Shown: positions 42,988 through 52,365, counted from the first letter of the stretch. The stretch: 64,000 nt of DNA from Methanomicrobium mobile BP (GCF_000711215.1 NZ_JOMF01000005.1:248001-312000), one strand, 5' to 3'. Numbers and translations are program-made. Notes: a model not told the origin generated them from the sequence alone.

Positions 42988-43536
42988 ATGGAAGAGGTCT
43001 GTGTACTGCGAATAGGTCACCGCCCCGAACGCGATCAGCGTGTGACAACCCATGTCGGTCTGACGGGAAGAGCACTCGGAGCAAAAGGCATGTATCTTGC
43101 GGCGGACGATATCGGCGTAAAGAAGTCAATCGAAGATGTTGCCAAACGCTGGGGCGGCGATTTCTTTGTCGAGAACAATGTCTCGTGGAAGAAGTGCATA
43201 AATGACTGGAAGAAGAGCGGCGGCGTCGTTGTTCACCTTACGATGTACGGTCTGCGCCTGACCGATGTCGAGGACAAAATCCGAAACGAGAAGAAGATTC
43301 TGATAGTCGTCGGCGCCGAGAAGGTGCCCGGGGACATGTACGGGCTTGCGGACTACAATGTATCGGTTACCACGCAGCCGCATTCGGAGATATCCAGTCT
43401 GGCTCTCTGTCTGGATCATCTCTTCCAGGGAAAGACGATGAATCTGGACTTCCCAAACTCCGAGATAAAGATCCTGCCGACCGAGCACGGCAAGAGGTTC
43501 GAGACGGCGAAGCAGGACGGCGACGGTGCGGACTGA
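42988..43536 (+). CDS. tRNA 2'-O-methyltransferase aTrm56
   Basis: aTrm56 methylates C56 ribose in archaeal tRNA. The 182-aa SPOUT enzyme has the family start [20 protein letters not shown], the knot-forming [23 protein letters not shown] region, and a late [13 protein letters not shown]. Start at ATG 42988; an in-frame ATG at 42979 would add three residues. Confidence 0.93.
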   Translation: MEEVCVLRIGHRPERDQRVTTHVGLTGRALGAKGMYLAADDIGVKKSIEDVAKRWGGDFFVENNVSWKKCINDWKKSGGVVVHLTMYGLRLTDVEDKIRNEKKILIVVGAEKVPGDMYGLADYNVSVTTQPHSEISSLALCLDHLFQGKTMNLDFPNSEIKILPTEHGKRFETAKQDGDGAD

Positions 43537-43581
43537 ATCGGCAATGCCGAGGGCATCGGAGTGAGCATTACGGAAGAGAGT

Positions 43582-44691
43582 ATGGCGGGAAACGGCAGAG
43601 GAAAGGTTCTTGTCGCAGGTTTTGCGACAAGGCATGTCGCGACCTCGGCACACAATGCGGGGTATGAGGTTCATTGCGTGGACAGTTTCTGCGATCTCGA
43701 CCTTGCAGCGGTAACCGCGTCCCGCACGCGATTCTCGGAGCTTTCCGAGTTGCAGGGCACGGTGGAGGATGTCTGCCGCAGGATGCATTTCGATATTGTC
43801 GCGGCTACATCCTGCGCGGAGAGCCTTGATTTATCTTCGGTAGGTCAGAAGATCTGCGGAAGCGATCCCAAGGTTGCGGCATACTTCCTCGATAAGAAAA
43901 ATATACAGGAATTTTTTGAGAAGAACGGCATTCCGTGCCCGAAGATCCTGCCCGAAGGCGTCTATCCCGCGATGATTAAACCATGCAACGGTGCCGGCGG
44001 GTGGAGAAACACGAAGGCGGAGACCGCCGAAGACGAGGCGCGGTGGTGCGCGATGTGGGAGAACGAGCCGTATATCCGTCAGGAGATTGTAGGCGGCATC
44101 CCCTGCAGCGTTTCCTGCATCTCCGACGGCAAAAAAGCCGTTGCCGTCTCTTTTAACGAGCAGATCCTCCGCGGCGGCAGCGACGAGAGAGCCTACGGAT
44201 TTTCGGGAGCAATCACACCGATGAAACACCCTCTGGAATCCGAGATTGTGAAATGCGCCGAGAGAGCGGTCTCTTTGAGCGGCTGCGTCGGATCGGTCGG
44301 TGTGGATTTCATGGCGGCGGATGACAGGTTTTGGGCAATCGAGATAAATCCGCGTTTTCAGGCGACAATGGATGTTGTCGAGAGATCGCGGGGCATAAAC
44401 CTCTTTCAGGCGCATGTGGACGCATCCCGCGGCATACTGCCGCACGCATACACGGGAGAATACCTGCAGTATGCGGCGCGTAAGGTTATCTTTGCACCCC
44501 GCGATATGACCGTGAAGGACGATCTCTCGAAATGCGGCGCGGATATCGCGGATATTCCCGCTTTGGGCACAAAAATCGAGGAAGGCGGCGCCGTTATGAG
44601 TGTATACGGTTGCGGTGCGTCAAGGGCCGATGCCCTGGAATCACTGGATAAAACTATAAGAAAAGTTGACAGATATATATGCAGATGGTAG
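43582..44691 (+). CDS. ATP-grasp carboligase-like protein (COG2232)
   Basis: The 369-aa product has an ATP-grasp domain: KPCNGAGGWR (lysine and glycine-rich loop), RQEIVGGIPCSVSCI and EINPRFQATMDV (Mg-binding Glu/Asn). The N-terminal RKVLVAGFATRHVA segment is a Rossmann-like preATP domain. It belongs to COG2232-type ligases of unknown substrate. Start ATG 43582 has GGAAGAG 3-9 nt before it; a GTG at 43561 is possible. Confidence 0.8.
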   Translation: MAGNGRGKVLVAGFATRHVATSAHNAGYEVHCVDSFCDLDLAAVTASRTRFSELSELQGTVEDVCRRMHFDIVAATSCAESLDLSSVGQKICGSDPKVAAYFLDKKNIQEFFEKNGIPCPKILPEGVYPAMIKPCNGAGGWRNTKAETAEDEARWCAMWENEPYIRQEIVGGIPCSVSCISDGKKAVAVSFNEQILRGGSDERAYGFSGAITPMKHPLESEIVKCAERAVSLSGCVGSVGVDFMAADDRFWAIEINPRFQATMDVVERSRGINLFQAHVDASRGILPHAYTGEYLQYAARKVIFAPRDMTVKDDLSKCGADIADIPALGTKIEEGGAVMSVYGCGASRADALESLDKTIRKVDRYICRW

Positions 44692-45209
44692 CGCCCGAAG
44701 AAGTACTTAAAAATGAGGCTGTGCGTGCATACCTTTTCCGCATGATAGGCGAAGAGGGCATGTCACTTCTTGAGAAATTCCCTCCCGAAGGAGAGTTCAG
44801 CGACGAGGATCTCGCAGAATCAACGTCCATCAACCTCAACGCGGTAAGACATACGCTTTATACCCTGTACGGCAAGCGTCTTGCGGAATACCGCAGAATA
44901 AAGAATTCGGAGACCGGATGGCTTACATATCTCTGGGTTTTGCGGCTGGACAACATCGACAACTGTCTTACTGAGGATACCGAAGCGGTTCTTGAGATTC
45001 TTCAGGCACGTGAAGAATACGAATCGATGAACGATTTCTATATCTGCCCGCAGTGCGGTCTCAGATACACGTTCGACGAGGCATTGAACCGCGATTTCAT
45101 CTGTCAGAACTGCGATCAGAAGATGGATCACTTCGACAACGATCTTCTCTCCGAGGCCTTAAGGCGCCGCGTTGACAGGATTAAAGAGAATCTGGGCAAG
45201 TTTGACTGA
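44679..45209 (+). CDS. tfe: Transcription factor E (TFE)
   Basis: TFE helps RNA polymerase open promoters. The 176-aa product has an N-terminal winged helix (LAESTSINLNAVRHTLYTLYGKRL) and a C-terminal zinc ribbon with CPQCGLRY and CQNCDQKM. It overlaps the 3' end of the ATP-grasp gene by 13 nt, so the genes are coupled. Confidence 0.93.
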   Translation: MQMVAPEEVLKNEAVRAYLFRMIGEEGMSLLEKFPPEGEFSDEDLAESTSINLNAVRHTLYTLYGKRLAEYRRIKNSETGWLTYLWVLRLDNIDNCLTEDTEAVLEILQAREEYESMNDFYICPQCGLRYTFDEALNRDFICQNCDQKMDHFDNDLLSEALRRRVDRIKENLGKFD

Positions 45210-45782
45210 TTGCCGGCAGATCTTAAAATACATTTTTGGGGTTTTATCCTGATATCCAAAAAATATTCTTTGGATGAGCTTACGGGTTTTTTGAAGGACG
45301 CCGGTTGCAGCGAGAGAGTTATCGAGCACTGTCTTGCCGTGCGCAATCTTTCGGTCAGGTATGCCTGTGAGATACCCGATGCCGATCCGAATCTTGTCGA
45401 GGCGGGCGCGGTTCTTCACGATATCGGGCGCTCGGTGACGCACGATATCTCGCATGCCCAGGTCGGCGCGGATATCTGCCGCAAACTCGGTTTTTCCGAG
45501 GATATATGCCTGATTGTCGAGCGGCATATCGGCGCGGGGCTTCCCGCCGCAGAGTGCGCGGAATACGGTCTGGATGCGCATGACTGTATTCCCCTGACGC
45601 TTGAGGAGAAGATTGTAGCTCACTGCGATAATCTCGTGAAGGGCGCGGATGTAATCACAATCGGCGAGAGGATGAGTCTTGCCCTGAAATCGGGTCTGAG
45701 AACCGAGGCACGTGAGCGGATTGCAAGACTTTCGGATGAAATTGAAGGTCTGAGAACACTCCGTTCCGAAAAAAAGCAATAA
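45210..45782 (+). CDS. HDIG-type HD domain hydrolase
   Basis: The product has HD-superfamily metal residues: CLAVRNLS with H at HCLAV, AVLHDIGR, and HISHAQVGAD and RHIGAG, matching small archaeal HDIG proteins (TIGR00295 type). They are predicted phosphohydrolases of unknown substrate. The start is uncertain: the frame opens with TTG at 45210 right after the TFE stop, and no ATG or good Shine-Dalgarno lies before the first HD residue. Confidence 0.85.
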   Translation: MPADLKIHFWGFILISKKYSLDELTGFLKDAGCSERVIEHCLAVRNLSVRYACEIPDADPNLVEAGAVLHDIGRSVTHDISHAQVGADICRKLGFSEDICLIVERHIGAGLPAAECAEYGLDAHDCIPLTLEEKIVAHCDNLVKGADVITIGERMSLALKSGLRTEARERIARLSDEIEGLRTLRSEKKQ

Positions 45783-45832
45783 ATTTAAATTTCCTGTTGA
45801 AAAATCCGATAATTTGTTGAAAAATTCAAAAA

Positions 45833-46333
45833 TTACAGGACTATTTTTCTTACCTGCGGCAGCGCTCTGAGTTCTTCGTATACCGCGGCGGGCATGGACT
45901 TTTCCACGATTATTACGAGTCTCGGGTCTTCGGAGAGCTGCGGGTCGGTCACGAAGATCTGGCGTATCGAGAGGTTGTGGCGCGTAAGAACTTCTATGGC
46001 GGCGCCGACGATTCCTTTTTCCCCAGCATCCTTCGGGTAGATTGTGATGACCGCAAAATTGAGTTTGTCGGCGATTTCGGTGATATCCGGCGTTGCACGC
46101 ATGTTTAAGAAGATCTCGCGCACGAGCGGGGTTTCGAGTATGCGTTTTGCGGTTGCGTCAACGACGCGCCTGTCGGTGCCGGTCGCTTTCCCCAGATGTG
46201 TCGCGGGAATTTCTATGCCGTTACAGATTATCTTGCCGTTTTCGTTGATTCCGAATCCGTTCTCAAGAAGGAATTTGACTACTTTTGTCTGCGACGGAGA
46301 ATCCGAGAATATTTTCAGTATTGATGCCCACAT
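45833..46333 (-). CDS. ACT-domain regulator (COG2150-like)
   Basis: The 166-residue protein has an N-terminal HTH-like part (SPSQTKVVKFLLENGF, then KATGTDRRVVDATAKRI) and a C-terminal ACT domain (FAVITIYPKDAGEKGIVGAA). Proteins of this type are predicted regulators of amino acid metabolism in archaea. Ligand unknown. Confidence 0.8.
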   Translation of the reverse strand: MWASILKIFSDSPSQTKVVKFLLENGFGINENGKIICNGIEIPATHLGKATGTDRRVVDATAKRILETPLVREIFLNMRATPDITEIADKLNFAVITIYPKDAGEKGIVGAAIEVLTRHNLSIRQIFVTDPQLSEDPRLVIIVEKSMPAAVYEELRALPQVRKIVL

Positions 46334-46450
46334 ATGAATAGTATTTCATCTGTGAACATATATGTTCTTTCACGCCGTTATGCGGCGTCATGTGATATTC
46401 GGATCGTAATCTATTTTAATTAATAGATCATTCTTATTAGAGTCAAACGG

Positions 46451-46535
46451 GCGAGGGTTGCCGAGCCAGGTCAAAGGCGCAAGGTTGAGGGCCTTGTTAC
46501 GTAGGTATTCGAGGGTTCGAATCCCTTCCCTCGCA
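46451..46535 (+). tRNA. tRNA-Leu (GAG)
   Basis: The 85-nt sequence folds as a tRNA with a long variable arm: GCGAGGG and CCCTCGC acceptor, D arm, anticodon stem CAAGG/CCTTG around loop TTGAGGG (anticodon GAG, reads CUC), variable stem, and GTTCGAAT T-loop. The discriminator is A. Confidence 0.93.
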
Positions 46536-46739
46536 TTGCATCGTTTTTTCGAGTTTTTCCGATTGTTAACTGTCACTTTTACGATTATATACGGGCATTT
46601 CAACATATATGGGTATTTTGAGTGTTTTTCAGTTAAAAGCGGCATATTGTATGCCCGCAAAAAAGTATGATGTTTTGAGATAATCGCGCGTCCGGCGCGT
46701 TTATGATTTATTTTATTTCTTTTATTTCATTTATTTCTT

Positions 46740-47228
46740 CTATTTACTTGCGTGCGTGATGATGTGGCGCAGCTCTTTGATGATTATCTCGTTCATTGCG
46801 AGTTTTACCGCGCCGGTCGATCCCGGGATACAGAAGACTGCTTTTTTGTCGATAATTCCCGCGACCGCTCTCGAGAGCAGCGCGGCGGTTCCTATGTCAT
46901 CAAGGCTCTTAAGCCTGAAGATCTCGCCGAAGCCGTCCATCTTCTTCTGTAAGAGCGGCGTTATTGCCTCTATCGTGCAGTCGTCGTGCGTAATGCCCGT
47001 GCCGCCGTTTATCACAACGCAGTTGGCTTTTTCGAGTGCTTCGAGGCAGGCAGCCCGAATCCTGCTTTCATTGTCGGGAACGATTGCGTAATAGTCGACG
47101 GGTATTCCCGCGGCTTTGAAGATCGCTTTTATCTCGTCGCCGCTCTTGTCCTCTTTCTCGGTTCTCGTAGTCGAAACCGTGATGACGGCGGCATTTATCG
47201 GTATCTCCTGAATATGACTCTTGTCCAT
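46740..47228 (-). CDS. moaB: Molybdenum cofactor biosynthesis protein MoaB
   Basis: MoaB adenylates molybdopterin. The 162-aa product has VITVSTTRTEKEDKSGD near the start, NGGTGITHDDCT with the catalytic region and SRAVAGIIDKKAVFCIPGS. The start is ATG 47228; a longer frame adds seven residues. It complements moaA at 9.9 kb. Confidence 0.92.
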   Translation of the reverse strand: MDKSHIQEIPINAAVITVSTTRTEKEDKSGDEIKAIFKAAGIPVDYYAIVPDNESRIRAACLEALEKANCVVINGGTGITHDDCTIEAITPLLQKKMDGFGEIFRLKSLDDIGTAALLSRAVAGIIDKKAVFCIPGSTGAVKLAMNEIIIKELRHIITHASK

Positions 47229-47366
47229 GCTAATGTATTGTCGGCGCAATCAAAAATTATTTTTGATAAGTTAACCCGCTTTCCTTCCCGCGTTTTTCTG
47301 TCCCCAGACTCTGCGGATCATGGGAAAATCTTAATTCATAAATATAAACACGTCGTATTTTTCATA

Positions 47367-48062
47367 ATGCGGGTAAAAATTCTGCTCATTTTCATGGCAA
47401 TAATCCTTATAACCGCGGCGCTGTCTTCGGGATGCACGGGGGTGCAGCTGCCGGGTCAGAGTTCGAATACAGGTAATTCCGTAACGCCGGATAACTCACA
47501 GACCCCTACCGTATCGCCTGTCGATCCGACCGAAGCAATACCCGATGAGGACGTCAACGCAGAGCCGACCGAAACACCTCTGCCTCAGAGCTATGTGACT
47601 CCGGCAACGCCGATTCCCACGGAGAATGAAAATACACTGAGATACCACATTCCGCCTCCGGAAAATGACGATGACGGATATGTGACGATATTTACCGAGA
47701 GCAAGCAGTTATCCGGCGTTACCGCTTTCGATTATTTCCTGAAGACGCCGCCGATGGTCTTCTACTATGACGCGACCGTGCCGCTCGTGAACCGCACCAA
47801 GACAGGTACGAGCGAGTTCGGCGAGAAGGAAGAGTTTACCGTGGAAGTCTCGTATCCGAGCCCTCTCTCATACTACAAGATTGTTGTCTACGACAAGGAT
47901 ACAAGCAAGGTTCTTGCCGAATATGTCATAGATCCGTTCACCAAGGAGAAAGACCGTGGCAGTTTCAAGTATCTTTCGCCCGGCAATCTGCATGTCGAGA
48001 TCATGGGGGCAATCGCGAATGTTACCACCGAAATCGAGGTTCCCAAGAGCAATCTCGGCTGA
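47367..48062 (+). CDS. Secreted lipoprotein, hypothetical
   Basis: The 231-aa product begins MRVKILLIFMAIILITAALSS and then GC, a Sec signal ending in a lipobox-like cysteine (ALSSGC). A Pro/Thr-rich linker (residues 30-75) is followed by a beta-rich domain. The linker resembles surface-exposed archaeal proteins. The start at 47367 is preferred over a longer frame from 46986 that antisense-overlaps moaB. Confidence 0.75.
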   Translation: MRVKILLIFMAIILITAALSSGCTGVQLPGQSSNTGNSVTPDNSQTPTVSPVDPTEAIPDEDVNAEPTETPLPQSYVTPATPIPTENENTLRYHIPPPENDDDGYVTIFTESKQLSGVTAFDYFLKTPPMVFYYDATVPLVNRTKTGTSEFGEKEEFTVEVSYPSPLSYYKIVVYDKDTSKVLAEYVIDPFTKEKDRGSFKYLSPGNLHVEIMGAIANVTTEIEVPKSNLG

Positions 48063-48104
48063 TCTCCATTTTTTCAATACTTTTTGAATATCTTCGGCAT
48101 ATCG

Positions 48105-48164
48105 TTTTTGTTTCAATTGATTACATTTTGTTTCAATTGATTACTTTTTGTTTCAATTGATTAC
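48105..48164. repeat. Three exact-period 20-bp tandem repeats
   Basis: Three units of TTTTTGTTTCAATTGATTAC (the middle one begins with A) follow with a period of exactly 20 bp. Each holds the palindrome TCAATTGA. They lie directly upstream of a TTATATATG TATA-like box at about 48165 and of tRNA-Arg. Confidence 0.7.
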
Positions 48165-48237
48165 TTATATATGTTAGAAACTCTAATTTATTTAGGCACA
48201 GGTTTTAGAACGGTTTCGGTAATCTGATGTATTATAT

Positions 48238-48309
48238 GTCCCGATAGGGTAGTGGATATCCTGAAAGCCTGCGGAGCTTTCGACCCGGGTTCAAGTCCCG
48301 GTCGGGGCG
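48238..48309 (+). tRNA. tRNA-Arg (GCG)
   Basis: The 72-nt sequence has GTCCCGA/TCGGGGC acceptor, a D arm, an anticodon stem AAAGC/GCTTT around loop CTGCGGA (anticodon GCG, reads CGC) and a GTTCAAG T-loop closed by CCGGG/CCCGG. Discriminator G. Confidence 0.9.
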
Positions 48310-48348
48310 CTTTTTGTTGTTATTTTACGATTTTAGCGAGAATTTAGC

Positions 48349-48609
48349 ATGTTTTGCGATGCCGATGCGAGATCGAAACTGCTGTCGGATATTGACAGAC
48401 TGCATACAACCGAACTCGGTGCGCTTCGAATCAGAAGAAATCTGGGGCTGAACGACGAAACCGACGCGGTTGTTTGGTGCAGAAAGAAGATACTCGACGA
48501 AAACTCCTCTGTCGAAAGAAAGGGAAAGAACTACTATGTCGGTTTCCCCGGCGGCATCATCACGGTCAACGCCGGCAGCATGACAATAATCACGGCAAAA
48601 AAGATTTGA
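48349..48609 (+). CDS. DUF3781-like small protein
   Basis: The 86-aa product (LHTTELGALRIRRNLG, RKKILDENSSVERKGKNYYV, then an ITVNAGSMTIITAKK end) matches the DUF3781 pattern. Function unknown. It follows tRNA-Arg. Confidence 0.75.
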   Translation: MFCDADARSKLLSDIDRLHTTELGALRIRRNLGLNDETDAVVWCRKKILDENSSVERKGKNYYVGFPGGIITVNAGSMTIITAKKI

Positions 48610-48716
48610 ATTAGGGGATTATTTGGCGAATATTCGGGAAATATTCGGGTATTCTCAGCCTATTTTCAGCTTATTATCAGCCTATTTTCAGCCGATTCAT
48701 TTATTGCCCGTTTCAC

Positions 48717-50066
48717 TTATTGCTTATTTGACTTTTTAATGCCGTCAACGAACTTCACTGCAAATTCGGGTCCGAAGTAGAGATGTGTGTATCCCGCAAG
48801 CACACTGCCGCAGACCAGACCGTCCATGCCGCCGTCTATCCCTTTTCCTCTGGAGAGTATATAATCGAAGCGGGCGTCGGCGTCGGCAACCGTCCTTGAG
48901 TAATGGAATTCATGTCCCCTGAATCCGAGACCCTTCCCGAGGAACGAGTTGCCGCAGGTGGTGCCGATTGAGTAGTCAAGCGCCTGAAACCTCGTATGCA
49001 TTACCGATTCCGAATCCAGAAGACCCGCGGTTTTGCATGTCTTTCCGTCCGCGGTCGTGATACTTCTTCCGAGCCACATCAGACCGCCGCATTCACCGAA
49101 GACAGGGATGCCCGCGTCCGCCGCTTTCTTCAGGTCATTCCTGCACGGAGAATCCTGAAGCTTTGCAAGGTGAAGCTCGGGATAGCCGCCGCCGAAGTAA
49201 TAGGCATCGGCTTTCGGAAGTCTGTCGGTCAGCGGCGAGAAGAAGAGTATCTCCGCACCCGCGGCTTTTAGGTAATCGAAATTGTCGCGGTAATAGAAGC
49301 AGAAAGCGTCATCCATTGCAATCGCAACCTTTACTGATTCCGAACCGGTTTTCGCGCCGGCATCGGCTCCCGTCGGGGTCTTCGGAACATCGCCGGCGCC
49401 GTTTGCCGCCGCTATCACGGCATCGAGGTTGCAGTGCTCTTCGATGAAGGATGCCGTATCCTTCAGTTTCGAATCTTCGCCCGCCATGAAGAGCCCGAGA
49501 TGCCTGCTCTCCACCGACATCAGATCGCTCTTGGGGATCCAGCCTAGGATCGGGATATCTATCGCACCGCAGGCGCCGGCACGGTGCTTCTCGCTTCCGC
49601 CTTTCGTGAGGATAACGCCGGCAAACTTCACATCGCGGTCAAACTCCGTATAGCCCTTGACGAGCGCCGCCGCACTCCGCGACATGCCTTTGACGTCGAC
49701 CACGAGGACGACGGGTGCATCAAGGATCTTTGCCACATGAGCCGTGCTTGACACCTCGCTTGCGTCAATGCCGTCGAAGAGTCCCATGACCCCCTCGATT
49801 ACCGCGATATCCGCACCCTCCGATGCCGATTCAAAGGTGCGGATGAGGTTATCCTCGCCCATCATGAACGGATCGAGATTTCTCGACTGCCGTTTGCATA
49901 CCGCGGTATGATGACTCGGGTCTATAAAATCGGGTCCCACCTTGAAGGGCTGAACCTTAAGACCGCGGGCTTTCAGAGCCGCCATTATTCCTGAAGCCGT
50001 AGTTGTTTTGCCGCATCCGCTGTGAGTGCCGGCAATTATGATTCTGGGTATCCTTGTCATGGGCAT
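48717..50066 (-). CDS. cbiA: Cobyrinate a,c-diamide synthase CbiA (or CfbB)
   Basis: The 449-residue protein has the P-loop GTHSGCGKTT, a DVKGMSRSAAALVKG segment and a C-terminal class I glutamine amidotransferase-like part with ECGGLMWLG (nucleophile Cys). It amidates cobyrinate a,c; its homolog CfbB amidates Ni-sirohydrochlorin in F430 synthesis. The cobalamin cluster next door favours CbiA, but it is read away from that cluster, so CfbB is not excluded. Confidence 0.85.
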   Translation of the reverse strand: MPMTRIPRIIIAGTHSGCGKTTTASGIMAALKARGLKVQPFKVGPDFIDPSHHTAVCKRQSRNLDPFMMGEDNLIRTFESASEGADIAVIEGVMGLFDGIDASEVSSTAHVAKILDAPVVLVVDVKGMSRSAAALVKGYTEFDRDVKFAGVILTKGGSEKHRAGACGAIDIPILGWIPKSDLMSVESRHLGLFMAGEDSKLKDTASFIEEHCNLDAVIAAANGAGDVPKTPTGADAGAKTGSESVKVAIAMDDAFCFYYRDNFDYLKAAGAEILFFSPLTDRLPKADAYYFGGGYPELHLAKLQDSPCRNDLKKAADAGIPVFGECGGLMWLGRSITTADGKTCKTAGLLDSESVMHTRFQALDYSIGTTCGNSFLGKGLGFRGHEFHYSRTVADADARFDYILSRGKGIDGGMDGLVCGSVLAGYTHLYFGPEFAVKFVDGIKKSNKQ

Positions 50067-50209
50067 CCGGGTCCTGTTACTGTATCGGTATTGTTTATCT
50101 GATCATTGTTCTCCGAGTCTTTAATTCATTTGTGTCAGGGCACGTCTCATCGCAGTAAGCGCTTTTTTCTTTATCATTTTAATTTGTATTATATAACTGA
50201 AGATTGTAT

Positions 50210-50221
50210 AGATATATATCT
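50210..50221 (+). promoter_or_regulatory. Palindromic TATA box of cbiQ-cbiO
   Basis: AGATATATATCT is a perfect 12-bp palindrome centred 24 nt before the cbiQ ATG, so the mRNA would be leaderless or nearly so. Confidence 0.5.
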
Positions 50222-50238
50222 GTATGAGTGTGTAGCGT

Positions 50239-51075
50239 ATGGGCGGCGGTTTTCATTTACATCTGCATAAGAAAAAATCAGAGAAGCAATCGATATTTTC
50301 CGAGGATGTCCTCGATGATCTTGCCATTTCAAGTCCGCTGCGTAAAGTGCCTGCGGCACAAAAACTGGTGCTGTGCATCGCGGCGACTGTAATTGCGGTA
50401 TTGTCCCCAGTAATCTATCTCCCGTTATTTGTACTTATATCAATGATATTTGCAAGCCTCGTTCTTGCAAAAGTCCCGGTCAGGATTTACCTCTCTCTGC
50501 TTACTATACCGCTTGCTTTCGGACTTACCGGAGCCGTCGTTCTGCTCTTTGTGACAGGAGGCGGTGAGACGATATATGACTTCTTTACATTTGCCGGTTT
50601 TCACATTCAGATAACGGATAAGTCACTGAATCTTGCAATGCTGGTCCTTGCGAGGACATTTGCGGGCATGTGCTCGCTGTATTTCCTCACGGTAACAACC
50701 CCCGTGACCTCTCTCTTCAAGGTCTTAAGGGATGTTCATCTGCCGCAGGAGTTCATAGACCTTACAATGCTTATCTACCGCTATATCTTCGTCTTCATCG
50801 GCGAAGCGATAGATATCCACAATGCACAGGTAATGCGGGGGGGATATTCGACATTTAAGGACTGGATCTCGGCATTCTCAATGCTGACCTCGATGCTTTT
50901 CATACGCACGTGGGAGAAAGGCGAAGACATCTTCCTCTCGATGAATTCGCGCTGCTATGACGGAGTAATGCTGCTTCCCGAGGAGGATACGCAGACTTCC
51001 GTTAAATATGCGGTGATAATCTTTGCATATCTGAGTTTACTTGTTGTTATTCTTGCTTTGGAGATGATTTTATGA
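50239..51075 (+). CDS. cbiQ: Cobalt ECF transporter T component CbiQ
   Basis: CbiQ is the membrane scaffold of the cobalt ECF importer. The 278-aa protein has several spans with an RTFAGMCSLYFL helix and the AQVMRGGYSTFKD coupling region late, typical of EcfT. The N-terminus is His-rich (GGGFHLHLHKKK), possibly metal-binding. Overlaps cbiO by 4 nt. Confidence 0.9.
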   Translation: MGGGFHLHLHKKKSEKQSIFSEDVLDDLAISSPLRKVPAAQKLVLCIAATVIAVLSPVIYLPLFVLISMIFASLVLAKVPVRIYLSLLTIPLAFGLTGAVVLLFVTGGGETIYDFFTFAGFHIQITDKSLNLAMLVLARTFAGMCSLYFLTVTTPVTSLFKVLRDVHLPQEFIDLTMLIYRYIFVFIGEAIDIHNAQVMRGGYSTFKDWISAFSMLTSMLFIRTWEKGEDIFLSMNSRCYDGVMLLPEEDTQTSVKYAVIIFAYLSLLVVILALEMIL

Positions 51076-52208
51076 GCGATATACTTGAGTTTGATAATGT
51101 AACATATGCGTATGCCGGAAGACCGCCGTCACTGAACGGGGTCTCTTTTAAGATAGAACGCGGGAAAAAACTGGCAATTGTAGGTCCCAACGGTGCCGGA
51201 AAGACGACACTTCTCTTGATGTGCAACGGCACCCTTCAACCCGATTCGGGTACGGTTCGCGTCAACGGCGAACATATACACTATGACAAGGCGGGTCTGA
51301 GAGAGATCAGGTCAAAGGTAGGGCTTGTCTTCCAGAACTCCGACTCGCAGATATTTGCGCCCAGCGTCTATACCGATGTCGCCTTCGGTCCGGCAAATCT
51401 CCATCTCGATCCCGCCGAGATTGAGAGCCGCGTTCATGACGCCATCTTTGCCGTGGGTCTTTCGGGCTACGAGAAACGCCCGCCCCACCACCTCTCCGGC
51501 GGCGAGAAGAAGAGGGTTGCGATTGCGGGCATTCTCGCCATGAAACCCGATATTCTTGTGGCTGACGAGCCGACAGCCTCGCTTGATCCCGCGACCGCCG
51601 CCGAGATCATGGATCTGCTCGATGAGCTTCAGGAAGACGGAACGACAATCATTCTCTCGACGCACGATGTCGAACTTGCTTATTCGTGGGCGGATGAAGT
51701 CCTTTTAATTGCGGGAGGCAGAATTCTCCATCACGGCACTCCCGAGGAGGTCTTTACCGACGATTCACTGATGCTGAAAGCCAGACTTACCCCGCCGGCA
51801 CTGCTTAATCTGTATACCGAGTTTGTCAAACGCGGAAAACTCGCGGATGCCAAACCTCCCAAGGGCGTGCCCGAGATGATGCATCTCATCGAAGGTTCGT
51901 ATGAAGGAGTTACCGGCACAATTTATACGGTTGATACCGACAGTATCGATGAAGATGCCGTAAAAGCGATTATCGCCGAGAAGAACTGCAAGGTCGGTGC
52001 AATGGGAACACGTCCCAAGAAGAAGTGTTTCAATGCCGGAGTCAGTCTCGACTACACCTACGGTATTATCGATAAGGCGATGCTTGCCGCTCTCATAGGC
52101 GAGGATACCCTTATATTTACGTGCGGAGGCATGCTGGATCGGGTAAAGCTGAGAGTAAAGATGTTTGAAGATGCGGGAGGAGCGGCAATAAAAGTAGTCA
52201 GATTATGA
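51072..52208 (+). CDS. cbiO: Cobalt ECF transporter ATPase CbiO with extra C-terminal domain
   Basis: The first 265 residues form an ECF ATPase: Walker A GPNGAGKTT, Q-loop FQNSDSQ, LSGG signature and ADEPTASLDP. About 110 further residues (GSYEGVTGTIYTVD...GDTLIFTCGGM) extend beyond the usual 270-aa CbiO; they look like a small alpha/beta sensory domain. The 4-nt overlap with cbiQ is tight coupling. Confidence 0.9.
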   Translation: MSDILEFDNVTYAYAGRPPSLNGVSFKIERGKKLAIVGPNGAGKTTLLLMCNGTLQPDSGTVRVNGEHIHYDKAGLREIRSKVGLVFQNSDSQIFAPSVYTDVAFGPANLHLDPAEIESRVHDAIFAVGLSGYEKRPPHHLSGGEKKRVAIAGILAMKPDILVADEPTASLDPATAAEIMDLLDELQEDGTTIILSTHDVELAYSWADEVLLIAGGRILHHGTPEEVFTDDSLMLKARLTPPALLNLYTEFVKRGKLADAKPPKGVPEMMHLIEGSYEGVTGTIYTVDTDSIDEDAVKAIIAEKNCKVGAMGTRPKKKCFNAGVSLDYTYGIIDKAMLAALIGEDTLIFTCGGMLDRVKLRVKMFEDAGGAAIKVVRL

Positions 52209-52218
52209 TTCGGGTTTG

Positions 52219-52314
52219 CGGAATCGCAAACGGAATGACAAACTGAATGACAAACAGAATGACAAACGGAATCACAGAAGGAATCCAAGACGGAATTCCG
52301 GACGGAATGCAAAG
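52219..52314. repeat. 12-bp degenerate tandem array between cbiO and cbiT
   Basis: Eight units built on CGGAATGACAAA (CGGAATCGCAAA, CTGAATGACAAA, CAGAATGACAAA and others) run between the cbiO stop and cbiT. The last ones decay. No plus-strand coding is likely. Confidence 0.65.
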
Positions 52315-52365
52315 GACAAAGGATATTTAATTTAAATTGAGTAAAATAATATTTGTTCAGGACAG

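Noticed and set aside
46986-47366. N-terminal extension of the lipoprotein gene
   Set aside because: The extension runs antisense to moaB and lacks a signal; the ATG at 47367 begins a proper signal peptide.
48105-48164. Possible CRISPR array
   Set aside because: The 20-bp units are directly adjacent, with no unique spacers, and there is no cas gene nearby.
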